DNA from: Bugula neritina
Lineage: Eukaryota; Bryozoa; Gymnolaemata; Cheilostomatida; Bugulidae
Assembly: GCA_964035545.1 (NCBI GenBank)
Contig: OZ037773.1
Location: forward strand, 5,472,251 to 5,536,250
Length of the DNA stretch: 64,000 nucleotides
Direction: 5' to 3'
The notes beneath the pieces are model-generated. The model was not told where the DNA came from. It ran no database searches and worked only from the letters and a program-made list of their open reading frames with translations. Made by a program: the position numbers and the translations under genes. Of this stretch, positions 1 to 14,900 are shown piece by piece; positions within the stretch are counted from its first letter, which is position 1, and each line of letters opens with the position of its first letter.

Positions 1-2909
1 TATCAGAACCACAACAAATACAATTTTAATAAATGTTATTTTTACATTTAAAATTAATGTAAAATAAAAGTAATTTAACGCAACGGCACTTGCAGTAACT
101 TACTAATAGGAATATTTATACTACTACTAATACAGTAGTAACTCACTAATAGTATTACTATAACTATTACTATTAGTAATTCAAATTGTAAACTTGAGCT
201 TCGACGATAGACTTAAAGTTAAACTTAAAGCCTAAAGCAAAGGTCAAACTTAAGGATTGCAGTTTAATAATAGAGCACATAATATTAGGCAATAAACAGT
301 TTGTTTATTTTTAATTAAAATTCATAATTATGATAATTTAGATCAAGATGTACTCAGTCATAACGATTATGGTAAGTAATAGAAAAAATAGGTACAGGCA
401 CAGCTTGAGTTTGTCTAACACCACAATCAAGGCAAAATGTCGAATACTGCTAGAAGCAGCACCAAAGTAGGGGCAACTGATAACATCGGTGCCCAAATCA
501 CAAATCCAAACGTGAGACCCCCAAACGAATGCACTCAGCGATCATTAACTAGATGCGTCTTCAAGCGATTTTCTGAAATCTCACGTCGAGACTCCTAAGT
601 CATACTATTACAAGTATTCAGTTTTGCTTTCGCCGAACTGGTACAATTATTTTAGAAGTTAGTGAAAATGAATTTGAGGAACAAAGACTATTATATTATG
701 CTCAATCTGCTAAACGCGATCTAAAGTTAACGAGGAGACAACTTTTGCTTTGGTTTTTGAAGTTTTAATTTATGTTATCTATTATTGTTTTGATAGAGAA
801 CAAAAATTATACTGTAGTCTGTAAGTTATAAACTATCCAATGAATTATATATTTAAGGAACTTTTGGAAAAGGGCATTTTGCTCTGCTGATACTCATAAC
901 TTGTACAATAAAAGCAACACTGCACTATTTTATATAACATATATATTACTATATATAGCACATATATAGTCTATCATTATGCTCTCCATAATATATCATA
1001 CCTAATTTTTCACCTACTGTAGTCCATACTCTACTACATGTATACAAACATTCTATATACATATACACTGTATCTAAACTATATACTGTTTATATTATAT
1101 TATAGACTATAATAATATATAGGTATACAGTACTCCTTCCATTTCTCACAAAATTCCATAGGTGGCTGGAAGGAACATTTTGTGACTTATATGTTATGTG
1201 TACATAGAAGCAGAATGGCTGAAATTAATGGATATGTGAGTTAAATGTGGTATTCTACCATGTCACAAATTGGGGTTTCGGAACTCTCAGCTTAGTGAGA
1301 TACAGAGTGAGCATTGTACTATACGTAAACTTATATGCATGTACCATATTTTATAAACTATCTACGTACAAAATACAATATACTAAATATGCATTAACCA
1401 ATTAAGTAAGGCAAAACTGATACCCACACATACACATATGCAGACATATGCATACAGTTGTGCAAACACATACATATACAAACATATATATGTTACAATG
1501 TATACACATGTACAGGTGCCCACACACATACACATGCTCATATACATATAACACATAATATTTTATAAAGTGTTTGTCAATTCACACTTTATCCTATCAA
1601 TTAATGTACGAGCAGGTTTGTAAACCTTCTATTCCAGCTTTCAAGTAGATGCATATCAATTTCGCACCTAGCTGCATACATCTGTAGCACCTAATTATAT
1701 AACGCAGCTATTTATTACAAAGCAATTAATATGAGCATGTAGTTCAATATTATGATGTTTGTTGTATAAGGATATAACAGGAATGTAAATTAGTATGAAA
1801 AACTGCCATATAATTTGCTGGATTAATTGTATAATGACATCTTTTCATGCCTTTAGGTCATCAAATTTCATAGCTGATAATAGGTAGTATATCACTAAAT
1901 AATATGTATGAGAAGTTGTCCTCCTAATTCTATCCATTCAGTGCAAGTCAAGGCTAATTATTAACATATTGTTTTTGGCCTCATCATGTATTCCATCACT
2001 CTGAACATGATAGAATGGTAACTAATGCAAATGCACAGTGCCCACATAGTGAGACGTGAATGAACACCACCAAGAAACTATTGCAAAGACATCTTGCATG
2101 AAAGGGTTGAAGCATAACTTAAGCCATTAGTTGAAAATTATATTCTGGATTAACATTTAGTGGAGTTGTCAGCCTTCTTTGGTCCCGAGAGATGATGATT
2201 GTGATACGTACTGCAACAGAAGTGCAATGACTAATGCTCTCTCTAAGCACATTCAAATAGATGTCGTTGGTAAAAGTGACTTATGCTAAAATGAAGCTTG
2301 CCATCACCCTCGGGTAGTCATGAATTCAAAAGTAATCAACGCAGAATGTATACATAATCTAAATAAGAAATACTTTTTTATTTAAATTTTGAACTAATTG
2401 TGTAGACTGTAGAGGTTATATCACTGAAAAGTTGAGGGTGACCGAGTGTGGCAGTTTGGAGTTGGGGGTTCATAATACCAATTTAAACCCCCAAATCCAA
2501 ACCTGTGGACCCCAAAATACTGCGCTCAGTCACCCCAACTGGGAACTGCTTATAAAAAGAATCTCCAGGTCAGGGAGTTGAGTCGCATTATATAATAGGA
2601 ACATCAAACAAATTATTATATACAAATTTTATACTGTTTATTAAGTGCTGCTGTTTATGTTTAATTAATTTATAACATGACATATACAAGTAACTTTATA
2701 GAATAGCATTACCATTTTAGAACAATAACTGCGAAAGTAAAAAATAACAAATATAATGTTATAGTATTTCCAGAAGTTTCCTGAATTTGATTCTATACAT
2801 CTCATTATTCTAAAAAAATTGTAAGTGAAAATTCATTGTGATTAAAACTTATATACTAATAAGAAATACAAAAAATACCCATTTTTATGAAAAAATATAC
2901 AAAAGTAAC
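1..2909. other. Gene-free left flank, AT-rich
   Basis: No open frame or splice-bounded exon could be supported here. The stretch is AT-rich, with ATATA- and ACACAT-rich simple sequence around 920-1130 and 1420-1560, and two copies of a MITE-like repeat (about 500-560 and 2424-2554). It lies downstream of the minus-strand PLEKHG-type gene, whose polyadenylation signal is at its right end. Confidence 0.6.
2424..2554. repeat. MITE-like palindromic repeat, family M1
   Basis: This is an imperfect palindrome. Its right end contains CCCCAAAATACTGCGCTCAG followed by a stretch ending in CTGCTTATAA. The same right-end sequence is seen at 35,590-35,640, where the inverted arms are clearer, and a more decayed copy lies at about 500-560. 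No coding potential is visible. Element boundaries are approximate. Confidence 0.55.
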
Positions 2910-2915
2910 TTTATT
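2910..2915 (-). other. Polyadenylation signal of the PLEKHG-type gene
   Basis: A canonical AATAAA on the minus strand, about 25 nt after the stop codon. This implies a very short 3' untranslated region unless a more distal site is also used. Confidence 0.55.
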
Positions 2916-2939
2916 TGATTAAAGTGAAGTAATGAAGCG

Positions 2940-5900
2940 TCACTGAACGTGCAACTTTTCTTTCAGTAGTTTTACATGCCCGGTACCAATTACCATTTGC
3001 TCAGTTGATTGCTGTCTGGTTAGTTTCTTAGAATTACTGACTAGCTGTTTCTGTATTTCAGTCACTGATTGACAGTCTGTACCGGTGACAAAGGGTTTAC
3101 CAAATGTCCTGGAACCGTGCTCCTTAAGTATCTTAGCTCTTTGCGAAACTGATTGCTCTGTGATTAGTTCATCAACCTCTGGCAGAGCCTCTTTCTCAAA
3201 TATAAAGCTTTTCTGTAGTGATTGCAACCTGAAAATTGAAAAGGTAATTAAAGATTCTATATACTATTTTTGACCTTTTATGTCAAAGTTTAATACTCGC
3301 ATATAAGAAATTAAAGAAAATTGATTCAATGGTATTGAACCAATCTATAGTATCATAGCCTCAACAACAAATTATAAACGTTACAATATTATAGCGCCGT
3401 TATTAAATCGGATTATACGATCAGTAAAATTTAATTTTAAATCATCACCAAATTTAGACAGAGTAATAACAAATAAATTATGTAGTACCTGAGTACAAGG
3501 TTGGAAGAAATGGGTCGACTAATAATGTCTTCAACAGAACTGATGATGTCATCAGTTATGTTGTGGCTGGGAAGGGATTGAGACCTTGGTAACGATTGGC
3601 TCTTTCTCACCAATGCTATGTCTAAATAAAGAGAAACATGATTTAGCAATGATTCTCTTGCAAGATATGCAATACAGATCCATCAATCAACTTGGTCAGA
3701 TTGAAAAGTAATTCTTAAGCATGGAAACTTTACAAAAAAAAACTGAAATTATCAAATAAGTTGATATAAAGTTAAAAAATTTAATGCAAAAGTTGTGAAC
3801 AAACACTGGCACATCAATAAAAGTTACGACGAAGCGTATGAAAATTAGGGCACGTTTACTAGCTTACCCTTACGAGGTGTGAGCAATGAGCACCGTTTTA
3901 AATCATCCTCTAAGTTGAATAAGTCACGATCTGTCTGTCTGTCATTTTGACAGACATGGCCTTCGGTGCCGGCAAATGGCGGAGAGACAATACTGGATGA
4001 TGGAGCAACGCCGCACTCTTCACTTTCACTGTAGATTGCACTGTCACGCATTTCATCATCAGAGACAAACGACTCCAGTGCCGCCATTGACTGCTTTTCG
4101 TAGACATCATTGCAATCTGAGCCAGAGTCGATGTCGCAGTGTTGAGTGCCTGAGTCCACTTTGCAGTGATCTAAACACAACAAAATGGCGGTTAGCAGTG
4201 TGCACGACCTCTCCTTCCAGCGGAGAATAAACAATACTGAGGTTTTCACAAAATTCATACACAAGCTACACGTATCATTTGATGAAACTAAAAATGTAGC
4301 ACTTTTTAAACATAAAAAATGTTGCAGGTTAGTTTATGTGACAAATCGATGAGTTTGGAGAGAATAAAAAATGAACTTTTATACCTTAGTTGACACAACA
4401 ATTTTATTTTAAAAAATTTCAAACTTCTACAGCTGGTAAACAAAATTGATTCACAAAAAACAAAAAGATTTTGTTGAAAACTAAATCAGAAAAGCTGTTA
4501 GAATGTGCATACTGAGTGAGTATAGCTACTACTCTTACCATAACACTCATCGTCACTATCGAGAATCACTTGAAATCTTTTGATTCTGGAGCTGTTTGTC
4601 CGCCTCAGTCTGATGCTGCTGACCCTTCGAACCCGAGCTGACGAAGGATCCAACATGCCGTCTGAGGTGCATGTAGTAGAGTTCTCTTCCACCTCATCGA
4701 TCTGTAGCATAAGTACATTGTGTGGGTTTTACTGTTCTGAAGTTTTACTTTTCAATTAAATATAATGAAAATATTAAATAACGAATGAATGGCTACTCGT
4801 GTGAGAAATCAAAGAATAAATAAGCAAATTAGTTTTCGGTAATTAAAGATGCAGTTCCATTCTGCGTAACGCACAATGTTTTAATACAACAAACTGAAAT
4901 AAAAATGATTCATCATCAAAAAATCAACTAAAACATTAAAAATTGAATTTAAAATATTTGAAATATGTACTTAAGAAATATGTATCAACTTGCTAGATTT
5001 CCTCAATTATAAAGACACGCGTTCATTAGCTATAATCAAATTATTATAATAAATAAAATACTATTTGAGTGCAGAGGAAACAACTCCCAAATGCAGTTTA
5101 AGATTTAAAACATCTTGTAGTCTTGAACTAACCTGAGAAGTCTTGAATTTTTGTAGCCCAGAGCTTTTTTTACTTCTAACTTTAGAGTTGTATTTCCTGC
5201 TTGTGTTGCATGCTCTGCCGTCTGCTGACTCTAGCTTCAGATCCATGTCACGCTGCTTTCTAATAGCAAAATTACGTACAAAGGCTTGTTAAGTGCACAA
5301 CTTCAGTACAATAAAACTCCACCTGCTCAGTTTGATGTTATTTAAGTGCAGTAGCAGAGAAACTTCAATAGCCTAAATTCTTCAATTTGCTTTATGAATT
5401 TTCGTTTGGCATAAGAGTTAAAATTTTTACCAGAGGCATAATTTCAGTTTTTTATATGAGCTAATTCTAAAAAACTGTACAAAAAGTCTGACTATTGAAG
5501 GAAACTATTAAGTTTAAAATAGAAATGCTAAGCCAAGAATTGTAAATTAAAGTTGGGGAAAATTTGCATCTCTACATCAATTAGGAAAAGTAGAGCAAGC
5601 AATACTTTATAATCTATGGTTATTTCATCTACTAAATAATATAACTACAGCATTTTCTTCCTTCATTGATTACTCTTCCTCTATTGCAACAATACGTTAA
5701 ACTACTCTGTGCATATTTTCAAAGCACTTTCAACTAGCAAGTGCTTGCAAGTGCCAGCCACCATCAGGAAGTGTCACTTGCATGTCATTTAAACATTCTC
5801 TAGTCTAAACTTTGGCTGATAGATACAATCAGTTCAAATTGACACATTACAGCCAGTGTGTTGCCAGCTTGATCCATGTGTAAACAGCAGCCAGACTGCA

Positions 5901-8900
5901 AGTATTTACTAATTGATCTAATATTATTTTGTTTGTGAAGCAAGAAATATTACGAGACAGTAGTTGGATTATACAAATACAGATTAATGCAAGAAGGATA
6001 TTTTTAGCCAACGATTTAAGAAAGTAGTAATTTAATACGTATTACCAAAATTGCAAAATCGCTGATATTTCAAGCCTAGTTACAGCAGAAAAATATACAT
6101 TCTTGGCGACTTTGCAAAAACAACCCAGAATATGGAAAAGGTGATTCGACTTTAGCCCTTTTTTCTTTTCGATTAAAAAAACACACTCCAACAAAAGACG
6201 AAGTGATAGCAACAAGACAGCAATAATATACAATATTACCTGCAAGCATTTGTGCCTTCTCTTTGGGCTATCGAGCCAACTGAACCATCACTATGTCTTA
6301 GGGGCCGATGACTTTTCTTATTCTTGTAGCCGTCTACTGTTCCAGTGTCCATGTACTTTTGCAAGGCTATCCAGAACTCAGAAGTTGGTCTGTTCAGCTT
6401 CACGTTGCCTGGTAAACTGAGTCTGTTTACTGCAGCCGACTCTACTACTTCCTTTGACTGCATCATTTCAGAATCAGAGTTCCTTTTTTCAAGACGCTTC
6501 CTCAATAAAAATTCTGGAAGTGGGGGCAGTGCGGGTGGGGCCTCGTCATTTGCTACACTTTCGACTTGTTTAGTTTGGGTATTACAAGGTATAACTTCAT
6601 AAATACATTCTTTCTCATCATTTGTGCACTGCACAACGCTATGATCTCCGTAATCTACATTAACATAATCGTTCTCTTCGACATCAGCCAAATTGTCGGT
6701 TGAGTAGCCTTGTCTGCTTTCTGTACTTCTCTCCAAAGTACCAGGATTGGTGCTGGACAAGCTAACCGTAGAATCGTGGTATGAAGATCGGTTTGAAATA
6801 TGTAGTTTTGGTGGAAGTGGTGGAATTAAACTCTCCGTGGCAGATATTCCGTCCGCCATTTTAGTTTCTCTGACTTTCACTGGTGTGTTTAAAGAGTCTT
6901 GATCAGGTGTAAGAGTAAAGGATGAAGCGTTATCGTCGCTTTCCTGTTTCAGACAGGATAATTCGGCGGGAAGTAAATTGTCACAGTGAGAGAGTCGTCT
7001 ACCCACAATGCTTTGCGTATGATAAATGTCGTGAGTTGAGTTGGAATGACTGGTTGCTGGGTGCTCGGGAAAGTCTTTGAAGTATCTAACTGGGCTCTTC
7101 TTTAGAAGGTCGGTTAGCTTACTGCTAGTCTTTTCTTTGAGCTGTGAAAGTTTATTCAGCAACAGGGATGTCTCTGTCTTTGATTTTCTCTCCCAGTCTA
7201 AGCAAAATATTACCATACTTTATTAAAAGCACTCAATTGCAAAACGTGAAGCAACGATAAGTGAGAAAGTATGCCCCTGTACAAAAAAGTATATTTTTAT
7301 AAAGTTGTTATTGAAAAACAATTTGTTATTCTAAACTCTTAAAGAAATTTACCTGAAGAAGATAGTTGATCTCTGCTAGACATCTCATCAGATGAGAAAC
7401 TGGTAATGGAAGCGATACTTGATCTGTACGACAACGGAGAACTGGGCTTTAATGTCTGAGCCTCCATCTTGTTGGTGCTTACCAACTCTTCCATATCAGA
7501 GGTTGAGGCAGAAAGGACTGCTTGAGAGTAGCTATCTGTTCTTTTTATCAAAGGAACCCGGTATTTTCTAACCTGAAACAACGGCGCCGGCTCTAATCAG
7601 ACAGGATAGATGAGAATGCTGTAGAGTGTAGATTGACAGGTCACAATACAAAAAAACAAATGAAGCATAAAAGTGCTTCTAATACTTAGAATTAAGAGTT
7701 ATCTTCTCTTGTGACTACTAATCGTATGAAGCAAACACTGAAGAGCTGGATGAGGCCATAATAATAATAATATTATACAAGAAAACCATGAATGATCAAC
7801 AGTTTGAATATTAAGCCAACAAGAAATGTACATGGTTGTATCTTACAGCGGCAAATTTTTGAAAAGCTACTTCAACCATGTAGGCTAACAACTAAAAATC
7901 ATTCTCATAATTTTCAGCCTTCTCACCATCGACAGAACGTCAGGACTCCATGTTGGATTCTCTAGACCGTACTGCTCACCAAGGAGTTTGTGCAGATGTT
8001 TAGCTCTTACAGAATTTTCATCATGAGACCTCTCACCGCACACCAACGAGTCACGTGACCTTCCGTCACAGATTGGCGTGACACAACTGGATTTGAGATC
8101 TGAGAGACTTCGGCGTCTTTTTAATGATGGTGTTGGCGAAGAAGGAAAGGCATTTTCAAACAGAGCTCTGGGTAGCCCAGCAGTAGATATTGCCTGTGTA
8201 ATGTTACATAGCTATTTATCTTAGTTACAAGAGAGTATAAATCTTAATGTCTTGCATAAGCAATTATATTTCAAATCGCGGTGTGTATTCAACAGTATTT
8301 GGTTAGTTTTCAAAGAATTATGTCATAGAATAAACCTTGTGAAAGCAAATTTGAATTTTACAAACTGACATGCTTTTCTCAAATAATAATTAAATGCACT
8401 CAAAAACTAAAAGCAGCATTCTTTCATATATTAGCAAAAAGAAGCATGTATCATGCACAGCGTAAATTGAGGAGTTTAGTTTTGAGATATTTAGCACCAA
8501 ATGCTCCTATCACCATCACCACCATTTCAACCATGATTTTAAAATTTCAAAAGCAAAATGATTTTATAATACAATGTTTAAGATCTACAAGTATGTGGTA
8601 AGTGTAGAGTATGGTATATCGTAGACAACATACTAACCAGACTTGCGGGTTGGGACTCTTCAACTATATTAGAGTTTAAATCTCGATTTGAATCGCACAA
8701 ATCAATGATAACATTTTCCGGTGTTGTAATTTCTAATTTTGGTATTGAAAATTGAGACACTAACGGAGGGCGTTTGTTCTCTCGCTCATTTTCACAACAT
8801 GCAGTAGAGTTAGCAGGCTGGACACGCATGCAGTCAGCCATATTGTCAGCTAAGCAACCACTTCCAACGTTAGCATCATTGTCAGTTACACACAAAACAT

Positions 8901-11900
8901 GGTCGCTGCTTAGCGATGAGTCATGCAGGGAGTTAATGTTAGATAAACTGGTGGACTTCTCTTCCAAGTTGTTCAAGATGGGCAGTTCGTCTAGATTCAC
9001 AGGTGTACTCTGAGAAGCGGGCATGCGGGAAATGAGCGGTGTCAAGGACAAAGCAGGATTTAAGCGGGGATCAGCAGTTGTCTTACGTACTCTTTTCTTT
9101 GCTCTTGGTAAAGTGTCTATAAGATAACGACTTTGACTTTATGTCATGAAACTAAATGTAAACATGATTTTTTAACTTTGTGTAAAGCAGTTCTACATCT
9201 GTTAACTATGGAAAGTGTTTTACTTAAATTACAAGCCTACATGCTAATGTATAAAGCGAATATAGGATATAGAATCACCAGAAATGTTGCAATGCCATTG
9301 GAATCAAAATTTGGTCAAACAAGACTATATAATTAGCTTGCCATGGAAATTTATTTATTAACATTATCTATTTATTCATTTTTTACATTTCTAAACTGAT
9401 AATTCTGCAAGATAAAAATATACTGGCCTATTGCTACAGTCAACACTAACTCCATATTAGTAGTTAGTATAACAATACACCAGTAATATTGCTGTAACTG
9501 CAAGTGAACTAACACTACCAGTATACCAGTACCACCAGTGTACCAGTACTATAAGTACTACTAGTACACTAGTACTATAAGTACTACTAGTACACTAGTA
9601 CTATAAGTACTACTAGTACACTAGTACTATAAGTACTACTAGTATACTAGTACTTATAGTACTACTAGTACACTAGTACTATAAGTACTACTAGTACACT
9701 AGTACTATAAGTACTACTAGTACACTAGTACTATAAGTACTACTAGTACACTAGTACCATAAGTACTACTAGTACACTAGTACTATAAGTACTACCGATG
9801 TACTAATACTACTAGTGAACCAGAGAATTAGCCTCTAGCACTAGAAAGCTGACATACACCAATCTTACCCCCTGCAGACAATGAAGTAAAAGGCTGAGAT
9901 TTCCTTCTCTTTTTCTCCAAGTAGTCTGGAGTTTGGTGAGACTTGAGTGTGAAAGCTTTAAATTGCTTTGCAAACTTTTCATCACTTTCACTTTTCCCTG
10001 AAAACAGAAAAATTTAACATCCAATAAAAATGTTGATAGTACTTTGAAAATAAAAAAAGAAACTTAATTTACTTCTAATAGGAAACTAGTTCGAATCATA
10101 CCTTAACTAAACATGCAAACAATATATTATTTCACAACAGTTTATCATCTTCATTTGTAGATTGTTTTTGGTGCTTTTCAAATACTTATCGACTGTAAAA
10201 AAACCGTATTCAAAAAGCATTATTTCTGATGAACTTTAAAAAACATTTCGATGTTTGAAATTAATTTATTCACATAAAATATGAAAGTAGCTTTTAGTTT
10301 AAGCCTCACCTGTTAGTGTGAGTAATAGTTCTTTAGCTTTTTCAGGAATCTTGGAATCATAGCTTTCCAGAATATACTTTTTGATTTGTGAGCACCTGGA
10401 AGTAGAACATCAACACCAGTTAACTGACTGTGGTAACCTAATATTCACCATCAATTTCAAATTTGGTTATTTGAAAATTTATACCAATTATATTCCTAAC
10501 AGCTCGCATGTTCAGCCTACTTGCAATTTTGCAACTCAGCCAGGTCTGGTTATATAAATTACATGTAACTTAACAATGATTTTAAAAATCGATTATGTTT
10601 TTGCATTAAGAAAATCAAGTTGTGCAAACAGTATAAAGTGATCATCTATATCTTTATTTAAGGTCTGGTGAAAGAAAAAACAGCAGGTTGATTCACACAG
10701 CAGTTGTCTTCTCAGTTTATTATAATTGAAAGATTCCAGTTGTTAAAAATTAATTTGAGTACTTCTAGATTTCCCATATGTGTTTTCAAGTTGTGTAAAT
10801 TTGTGAGTTTATTTGGTAAATTATTTTTAATTAACAAGAATTTCTGAGAAACAAGTGAGATTTCATATTTTATATGACCAGCAGCGCCATCTAGCAGACT
10901 ATATACTGAGAGTTGAGCGTTAATAGTGGGACGCTAGCATGGAGTCTCTTACCATTGTCGTTTCTGGTCCAAAGTCTTGGCTTGGAGAGTATTCTGGTTC
11001 TTTGGGCAGTCTACAGGAAGCAGCTGGAAACTGAGTGGATCTCTTGGAATGCATTCAATCAGCATTAAATTATTGCACTGAAAAACAACAGAAATATACA
11101 TTATATATATCTCAATCTGTGGACAGCAGCTGTTTCGGGATTTGTCCCCTCATAAGCGCAGAACAGAGTAGCATGGCCCACACCTTATTATATGTACTGT
11201 ACATATTTCAGAGGTGGAGCCAAGCTTTTGGGAGTTATTTTCTCTCCACATACATTTAAAATAATTTAACTTAACTTATATACTTATACCTAACACAGTG
11301 ATTCATGCTATTCTAAATTAGTTGTCTCTGAATGAAGTCACTCTTTAACAAATTCTTGAAAAGCAGAAAAACGGTAGTGCAGTATTTATGGTCAGATATA
11401 GTCAACAATCACTAGGTGTTAAAGAGAAGTTCTCATATGTTGGAGATAACTTTCTCACCATGATGACAGTTTTACAAGACATTGCACCATCTTCCATTTT
11501 CTTACATATGATCAGCCCCTTCTCAAACAGATACACATGTCTGAAGCTCTTAGCACCGTGCATCTTCAAGTCTCCCTAAAACACCATACCTTATTAACTA
11601 ATACTCAAAAATAAAAATATAATAAAACATCAACTAAATATATAATATATAATATAATATGTGTGAGTTTTTTAAATATATAATACTTAAAATAAATATA
11701 TAATATAGGGTCTAAATATATAATAATTACAATAAATAAGTAGTATAATATTCTAAATATGTAATATAATACTCTAGGTATATAATACTTATAGTAAATA
11801 TACCATATAAAATTATAAATATATAACACAGTATAACAGTCCTGGATATAATTTTGAACATAACAATCAAATGCAATAACAGACCCTAAAAAAACCGAGA

Positions 11901-14900
11901 GCAACATAAAGATTTAACTCCAGAAAACCACAAGAAACTCATTTTAACCCAATTATAATGTATCTCTACACTATCAACTTGACATTACTGAGTGCAAACA
12001 GTTTGCCAATAAACAATGTACTAAAATGTTTCTAAAAATAGCTTACCTTTATTTACTAACACACTGAGTAAACAGAGAGCTACTTATTGTCTGAACTAGT
12101 TAAAGCTAAAATTAGACATACTATCTTCTGTTTACATAAATACAAGATCTCCAAAACATATTTTCATTTTGTCAATTAAACTCATTTTAGACACAGTGCA
12201 GGAAATACAAGTGACAGGAAATTGTCTTCCCTTACCTCAAGTATGAGTTTTCCAAAGTCTAGTAAATTATATCCTTCAAAATGATACAAAATACTTTGTA
12301 TTTCCTGTATCCTCATAGCGTGTTCGTGAGATCGTTTCAGCTCGTTGATGTTGTGAGCGCAGTTAGTCATACACTGCAGAGCAGACGTTATGGTCCCCCT
12401 ACCTGCACTGTCTTCTGGGAAGTGTTTCAATAGGCTCTACAAACAGCATAACTCAGAATAGACCAGGTAAAACTCAACTAATCCAGAGGGTTGTGCCACT
12501 CAAATTCTCACAAATACAGCTTATACAAAATTCTGCATAACCTGAGGTGACGGAACTTATGTCTCACAGGCTAAGAGGACAGAAATAGAACTTCAACAAT
12601 AAAACCAAAGCGGAGAAAAAGTTGTATATTATTGAAAATACCAATAAACTGGCTACTGGCTTCTTATTAATATTTGCATCAAAGATTTTAAACATGCAAT
12701 AATTTATCTCATTAATATACTATTCACATATTATATTTTAATTTTATTTCTACAAGTAATTCTGCCACATTTTCTTCTAAAGTGACTTTTCATCTATTGA
12801 AATCCAACAAACAACAAGTCTGTCTAATAGAAAAGTGGAAACAGTATTTACCTGCAGAAGGAGATGATACTTAAGTATTCTTTGCACAGGTTTATGTAAA
12901 TAGGATCCAACAGGTAGTCCGTGACCCAAGATAAGTTGTCTCTTTCGATATGCATCATTCACTACCGCCCGCCTTAGTATTCGGCTCAAACATGTTATAG
13001 AACTACAAATCAAAACACACCAAACACATAACGCAATGAGTTTTTAAAATTTAATGTACATAAAAAATAATATGTTAACTCAAACATTTCAGCTAATGGT
13101 TCAAGTAAAGTTAAATAAATAAAATGTTTAAAGCATGGCTAGGCATATTTGCGAAAGTTTATACTCTGTAGTATTGTCAGCCCACAGCAGCCATGTTAGA
13201 TGACGCATAGCGAAATCAACTCAATATTCTAAAATGAGTAAGTGAAATATTTTTTGCAGTTCTAAATTAAAGCTGTTAGTAAAACTCTGTGTGATTGAAA
13301 GATGGGTAGTGAAGCTTTGCAGATTTGAATTCCACAACAGATGCAGAGTTTTTCTTAACAGCAGAAGAAACTTTGTGTACTTTGAGGTACTGAAAATATC
13401 ATTTTTAGTAAATGCTGATAATTTGGGTAGTCACACAAAAACCTATACTGAGAGTAACTGACATGGTATTAATAGCAACTGTAGCAGAACCGAAACTAAC
13501 ACCAACAATTTCCAAAACAAAAACCAAAATACTGATGCTGAGGTCAAACTAAATACCATCCAGAGCTGTCACAGAGTTGCAATATTAGAATAATTATGTT
13601 TATATTATTCTTAGTTTACTGGCTCCAGTGTTTTTATTGGTCGTTACCTAAATGTCAAATCAATTATATTATATACAAAATCGCTACTGTATTAAGCAAC
13701 CAATATCTTATATTTAACCTTTGGCGCAAGTTCAATAAACATTATAATTATCATATATATAAAAATATTTACGAGTTATAATTTAATATTTGAATAATTT
13801 TAGTAATGAAAACTGTTGCCATGGTAACTATATACTAGTATTTATGCTGTTGCTGAACAACAACTTTTTGAAATCTCGAGAGCCATATGATTGCTGACTT
13901 TGTGCTTGCTGACCAAGATGTTAAATCTGACACTTTGCATCATCTTTAATCGATATGTGCAATGCTACTAACGCAGGTTTATAGTCACCATCCCTGTGAG
14001 AACCCCCGGATGGAAGGAGTTTTTTTAAAGTGGACTAAGGACTTATTCATATGTGGCACAGGAGCAATTATGACTGGATGCTCTTCCTAACATCACCAAT
14101 GGCCTTTACTGGGGCTCAAACCCATTGCTTCGTGTTTATTAAGCCAATACTATAACCTCTAGACCACGGCTGCAATACCACTGCAGTTCTCTTTGTGGGT
14201 AAATATTATGTCTCTTCAAAAAGCTCAAACTTAAATTCTAGTTGAACTTTTTTAGTAAAAGGTGCAAAAATACACTTTTCAGGAGCTGCTACTAATTCAC
14301 ATGGCTCCTGCACTCTACTATGGGAAGTTCCTACTTTGACATTTTAAGCATCTCCAAAACCTTTTCCTTGACAATCTAACAAGTTAGAGAAAGAGACGCA
14401 TTCACCACTGCACTAAGTGTTGGCACCAACCAAGCTGGCATAGGAAACACTACAAGTGGTCAGTAAAAACTTTTGTTGATTTGAATAACATTTCGTATCT
14501 TTGATGTTACAAAAAATGCTCTAGCCTATGAAAGTTTCAGATGACAGAAGAGCAACACAACTTTGATAGTCTGAGTAAAACTGCAATAGTCTGAGTAGAG
14601 CTGTGATAGTCTGAGTAGAGCTGTGATAGTCTGAGTAGAATAACAATGTGTAGGAAGCAGGGCTTACTTGGGATAGTTTGTGACATATTCAGCGTAGATC
14701 TGGAAGTCATCTCCCCTGTTGATAAAACACTTGGCTATCTCAACGGGTTCTTCTTCACACTCTTTCAGCTCATTCAGAAATGATCTAAAGTGGCAGCGTT
14801 GTATAAAAATGTGGCCATCAAATGGCAGCATCATTAAAGTAATGAGTTATTTCTCTCATAATCAATTATATTTCGGTATTATCTACCAACAATTTGTCAA

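Larger units (their letters stand above)
2940..9997 (-). other. Exons 12-21: long Ser/Pro-rich C-terminal tail
   Basis: After the PH domain, exon 12 contains HQTPDYLEKKRRKSQPF, a segment seen just after the PH domain in PLEKHG family members. The remaining roughly 980 residues have no recognisable folded domain. Visible short motifs include two proline-rich patches (LIPPLPPKL near residue 970 and APPALPPLPEF near 1065) that could bind SH3 domains. There are also two tyrosine motifs (NDYVNVDY near 1023 and CIYEVIP near 1045) of the SH2-docking type. Exon 16 alone is 958 nt. The interaction roles are inference from motif shape. Confidence 0.7.

Noticed and set aside
3976-4230. Plus-strand frame rich in His and Arg
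   Set aside because: Antisense shadow of exon 19 of the PLEKHG-type gene.
9546-9796. CRISPR-like repeat array
   Set aside because: Repeats are contiguous without unique spacers and the genome is eukaryotic; it is a minisatellite.
11605-11907. Tyr/Ile-rich 100-codon frame on the minus strand
   Set aside because: Translation of an AT-rich tandem repeat in an intron of the PLEKHG-type gene.
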